Shown piece by piece: positions 59,765 to 64,000 of a DNA stretch of 64,000 bases; positions within the stretch are counted from its first letter, which is position 1, and every line of letters begins with the position of its first letter. A program made the translations under genes and the position numbers. The stretch lies in NCBI GenBank assembly GCA_016785225.1, contig JAFBJZ010000603.1, positions 1,713,001 to 1,777,000 of the forward strand, in the 5' to 3' direction. Origin of the DNA: Psettodes erumei (Eukaryota > Chordata > Actinopteri > Pleuronectiformes > Psettodidae). Below the pieces are notes generated by a model. The model was not told where the DNA came from, did not search any database, and saw only the letters and a program-made list of their open reading frames with translations.

Positions 59765-60704
59765 CCACTCAGCCGCCCACGACCAAAGCAGCAGGTGCTT
59801 CAAAGGGCCGAGGCCTGCGTGGCGTTCTCCAGTCGCCCGCCTCTGCTCTCCTGTCTGCACGTTCGCAAACACAACTTCACAAGGAAGGAGGGAGGCCGGG
59901 AGATAGTGGACCAGACTTACGCTGCACCTGCGAAAGTGAGGCGCGTTCCCGCCATTCTGTCTGAGCTCGCAACCTGCATGTAATTAACGTCCGATTTGCT
60001 TAACAAGCAACTGATGAAAAGCTCAGAAGGTGCAGCTCGGTGGCAGGTTCCACGTCAGTTCCACTGAGCCAGCCGACTGTTCAACTCTTGACTGGGAGAA
60101 TAATGTAAATGTCTATCATGATGCCGCCGTAATATGACCTATTTATAGAGCTGTTTGTAAAGGTGAGGCAGTCGAGGCAAGCTTCAGAGGGAAACAACAG
60201 AAGGAGTCAGATGCGGCGCTCATTAACTGTCAGCTATTTTTTTCTTTTCGCGATTAAAAAAAAATTGATTTGTCCCCAAACAAACTCCCCGGAACACCAC
60301 CTCACACTTGTTTGTGGTGCCCTCTCACTTGTCACTGACACTTCTGCATAATGCAGGTCGATTAGCCTTTCTTTTCTTTGCCGCGGCTGGCTCTGTTTGA
60401 AGGCGCATATTGCGCTTGCACGAACGTGTCCCTATAAATCCGGCGGAATTAACTGCAGTGACTGCGCATCAAAGGGAGAGGCAGGTGTACATCCGGATGT
60501 CAGGGAAACGGCTTTGACGGAATGACGCGCACACACGCAGAAGGCGTCTGAATCGCGGCGCCGGAGGGCTGGGTAAATTTGGCCCAGAGCGCGGAGACTC
60601 CATTCTTTTCACCTTGAGAGAGGGAGCGAGAGAGAGCGAGGCTCAACGGTAAGCTAGTTACAGTGAATATAATGTGGCTTACTGTGTTTTTCAGCTCTCC
60701 GGCC

Positions 60705-60724
60705 TTTTTTTTTTTTTTTTTTTT
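60705..60724. repeat. Poly-T run
   Basis: 20 consecutive T in the intron, after ctctccggcc. Confidence 0.95.
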
Positions 60725-62464
60725 GATGCTGCTGCTATAAATAGAAGCTGCAGAACATCAAAGAGAGGAGAGGTTCCACAGCACAGTCATTATCCACCGC
60801 CTCTAAATACATCAGCCCTGTTGTGGCTGATCCCAGACTAGAGGATACCAGGGACTCTCGCCGCGTGCGCGCCAGCGCGTGCGAGCGTGCCCGTTCGCCG
60901 ATCGTCAGAGAAGACTCTGACTGCTGACTCAGCCTCGCCAGCTCGCCGTCTCACACGCTCCACATCATGTAACATCACATGGAAAAGGGGGGGTAAAAAA
61001 AAAAAAGGAAAGACTTTATTGAAATTGAGTTTATTCATGAGATTACAATTCAACTCGCTATCTCTGACTGCACAAGGTCTTAACTGGCAGATCCACGCGC
61101 TGAAAAAATCCGGATCGCTTACCATCTCCTCGGGGCCCTTCCTCCCTCAGTTCTTTTCTCCGTAAAATCACTTTCTCTTCTTCTCTTTTCTCATCTGTTT
61201 TCTGCGCTTTTTTGCAGAACTAGATTGTCATAACAACCACAGCGATTGCCCAGCTGTAATAAGCGTTTGTGCAGGCACCCGAGCACGTGTGGACATGAAC
61301 GTTTGTGCATTCACAGGACGTCGGTACGTGCGTGTCTCTGGATTCTCTGAGTTCTTCCACGCTGGACTTACCAGACTGGAAAGGTGTCGTGAATAAGTGT
61401 AAACATTTAGTTTAAGCTTCAGTGACTCGTATTCAAGCGCTAATTAATGAAGACAGTTTTGAACGGTTAATTTAGTTTTTATTTCTGGCAAAGCTTTCTT
61501 TCTTTCTTTCTGAAATCCTTACCTTGATCTCCATCGGAACAGTTTGGCGACCTCGTCCTAATCCCTGAGTAAACATTAATCAGAGCTGGTTTTAAACTTA
61601 AATTTAACTGCAACGCAGTTGCACGGCAAGCAGGCGAAATCTAATTTGTGCTGAAAGATTGTAATCCTTACCCTAATGCACGCCCACAACACTTTGTAGT
61701 TCCAAAATTTGTACTCGTGACGCTAAACTTCCTGCGAGTGCTTCAGCAGCACGGCAGATCGGGGGAAAGAGCTCTTCCCGGCATTATTTTTTGCACCGTT
61801 TTAAAAGCCGTCGCCAGACGAGATAACAGACGCACAGATAGGTCCTCCGGATACAATACAAATCAAAGAAGGCCTTGCAGAGCTCCAAGCGAGTTGCTGT
61901 TGTTTTGAGTTTTGCGTTTTCACTAAGTGCCAACCCCAAGCGTTATCTCTGGCCATCAAAGAGCTTGTCTGCATGTCAACCCTTCTCTCAAGTGAGAAAA
62001 TGTGGACGCGGTCTTGCCGGTACCATAAAATCTACTTCCAGAGATGTGGAACGCTTGGGTTTAATGTGGGAAAAATGCATTAGCTCGCCCCTGAAATGTA
62101 TTAAACACTTTTTTCGACATTGTGCAGTTGCTGTCACTGCACTTTATGATTTGAATAACAGATTCGGAAATAATTGGGAGGCATTTTTCACTCCTCCTCC
62201 AGCATCAATTCTGTGGCAAGAAATGACTTCATTTCGTATGGTTATTGTTACCTCCATTATTGTATTTTATACCACTTACTGTATATGTTATTAATTTGGC
62301 GCTGATTTATATTTTATTATGTTTTCTGCCCTCAAGTTTGAAACGGGTTCTTTTTTTTTGGCTGCTGCTATCAAATTGATTCATAAATAGGCACTGGGCA
62401 GTTTATTGAGCACAGCAGCAGTGAAAAAGCTTATGTTTTATTACAGGTTTTGCAAATTCTGGAT

Positions 62465-62489
62465 GCACACACACACACACACACACACA
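62465..62489. repeat. (CA)n microsatellite
   Basis: About 12 CA units in the intron. Confidence 0.95.
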
Positions 62490-63750
62490 GATATTTCCCC
62501 CTTTGCAGAGCTATTCCTTTCAGCCATTATAGAGCATGTTCAGAGGTAATGGAAAGCTGAAAGGATGGGTATCTATCGCCCTGCACCTGTGGTTGAGAAG
62601 CCGTGTGTGCTGGAGTGTGCTTGTGCGCGCGCGCATGCTCTCCCGAGCGAGGGAGCGCGTTCGTGCGCCCGTGCGTGCGTTTGCATTTATGTGGGAGGAG
62701 GAGGCTATTTATTTTGATTGTTTTCAACGAGGGTCCAATGCGTAGAATCCACAACAATACCATCAATCCACAGCAGCAGCAGCAACATGGATGTAATTTA
62801 TATGGTAATGCAGCCTCCGTGGTTGCCCCAAGTTACGCAGTGGACATCTCTGACAATGGACAGCGTGCGTGCGGCATAGCATCCTAATGCTATGTATAGC
62901 CACGGCTACGCGCGCGCACAGGCGCACACCTGCGCTTCCTGTCAACGCGGAGGCCCGTTTCAATTAGCAGATGCAGATAGGTGCTCGGCTGCGTCGCTGC
63001 GTCTGGGTCACAGGGCTGAGTGCGCTGCATCGCGCCGGCGCGAGTCTGTCCTCGCCTCTGCTCTCCTCAAAATAAAAAGCAGCCACTCGAGCGAGCCGAG
63101 AAGTGGGGAACGACCTCCTGAACCACGTGTCGGAATTGCCCGTGTTTTGTTAGAATTCACATCGTGGGGCTCTTTCACCGCGGGCGCCGTCTGACACCGT
63201 GAGCAACTTAGCGGTCCGGGTCACGTGCCGAGTCTTGACTTTCGAAGGAATTTAGATTTTTCTCTGCCTCTGTGATTTTATAGAACTGTCACAGCCCTGT
63301 AAATGTTCTCCGTGATGTGCAGATGTATATCTTCTATGTCTGACGTCTATATCTTGCCTATATCTTTTCAAGGTTCTGTTAATATTAGTACGTAATGGGT
63401 CTCCATTATTCCTTTACACTATATGAAAGTCTAATCATAAGAGCCTATTACTTCCTGTGAATGGCCTTGCAGTCACCGAGTACCATCCTGAGTGGAGGCG
63501 GGGTTGAATCGGTGATTTGAAAGATGGAACAAAACGACGGTCTGTCGAGGCTTTCTGCCTTCAGATTTTTTACTTCTCTGCACATGTATTTCGTTTTCAC
63601 CTTTTCACAACGAATTCTTTTTGTGCGCCTCCCGTTGAGCCGGCTGCAATTTTCCAAGTTTTGAGAAGTATGTCATCTGAGGACTCTTTTTTTTTATAAG
63701 GTTTGATTTAAAGAAAAGGATTGGGGAATGTATTGTTGAAAGTCCAATTT

Positions 63751-63770
63751 AAAAAAAAAAAAAAAAAAAA
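63751..63770. repeat. Poly-A run
   Basis: 20 consecutive A with no recognisable retroposon body upstream. Confidence 0.95.
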
Positions 63771-64000
63771 GTCAAATATTGGATTGTGAAAATAGTAGTT
63801 GCTAATGCAAACACTTAACGATTTGCTTTTTGTTTCTCTCTATGTCTATTACATGAAGCATGTTTGAGTGGTGCACAGAGGGGAGAGAGGCATCATTTGC
63901 TCCAAACTAAAGATTGTCAACCAGTGGGAAATATTACCTCTCAAAGGTTTTGGAGTAGCTCAACTGAAAAAAAAACATTTGTGATAAAGAAAAAAAAATG

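Larger units (their letters stand above)
56621..64000 (+). other. tenm2: intron segment, right end of window
   Basis: No coding sequence is recognised. Contents: (TG)n at 58376-58403, (AC)n at 59724-59762 and 62465-62489, poly-T at 60705-60724, poly-A at 63751-63770, and candidate conserved blocks at 56755-56850 and 59175-59300. A G-rich stretch covers 56935-57240. Splice-like pairs at 59407-59588 and the strong acceptor at about 61217 give no teneurin-compatible exon. The next teneurin exon must be beyond 64000. Confidence 0.55.

Noticed and set aside
61218..61390. Strong acceptor (cttttttgcag) followed by a long open frame in phase 1
   Set aside because: No acceptable donor and no match to teneurin-2 residues expected next.

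Overview
The window is vertebrate, most likely teleost, intronic DNA. The evidence is one clearly recognisable vertebrate exon, long stretches with no coding, dense (CA)n/(TG)n microsatellites, a decayed Ty1/copia element of the kind seen in fish genomes, and a dispersed repeat that resembles one common in teleosts. There is no compact gene arrangement. Almost all six-frame open frames are chance products of GC-rich or dinucleotide sequence.

The one secure gene is teneurin-2 (tenm2), on the plus strand. Exon 3076-3368 encodes the C-terminal part of the intracellular teneurin domain (NFTLAELGVCEP, GYSLSAGSDADSD, KSRRSSGVSSR, NSALTLTDS, NKSDDES). It enters and leaves in codon phase 1. It is one base short of a whole number of codons, and its reading frame slips once inside a GC-rich stretch. 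Everything from 3369 to 64000 is then best read as the long intron or introns that follow. No transmembrane, EGF, NHL or YD-repeat exon is visible.

Inside that intron are elements that fit alternative forms of the same transcript. A 51-nt exon (9089-9139) has very strong splice sites, is open in the tenm2 phase and encodes an acidic segment. A GC-rich, GA-repeat-bearing region at about 28.5-29.9 kb resembles an internal promoter; its candidate first exon has an ATG at 29839 and a phase-1 donor at 29890, which would allow a teneurin-2 with a short alternative N-terminus. A weaker 33-nt phase 1-1 microexon candidate lies at 32534-32566, between a (CT)n tract and a (CA)n tract. A zero-length acceptor/donor junction at 47411/47412 matches the recursive splice-site consensus used in very long neuronal introns.

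The rest holds a fossil copia pol (22377-23925), a possible small hAT-type element (35485-35998), a dispersed repeat (about 11060-11290), many microsatellites with a marked cluster at 54.9-56.7 kb, AT-rich islands resembling conserved non-coding elements, and isolated perfect or near-perfect transcription-factor motifs (three RFX X-boxes, two CREs, a tandem AP-1 pair). No tRNA, rRNA, CRISPR or second protein-coding gene was found on either strand.
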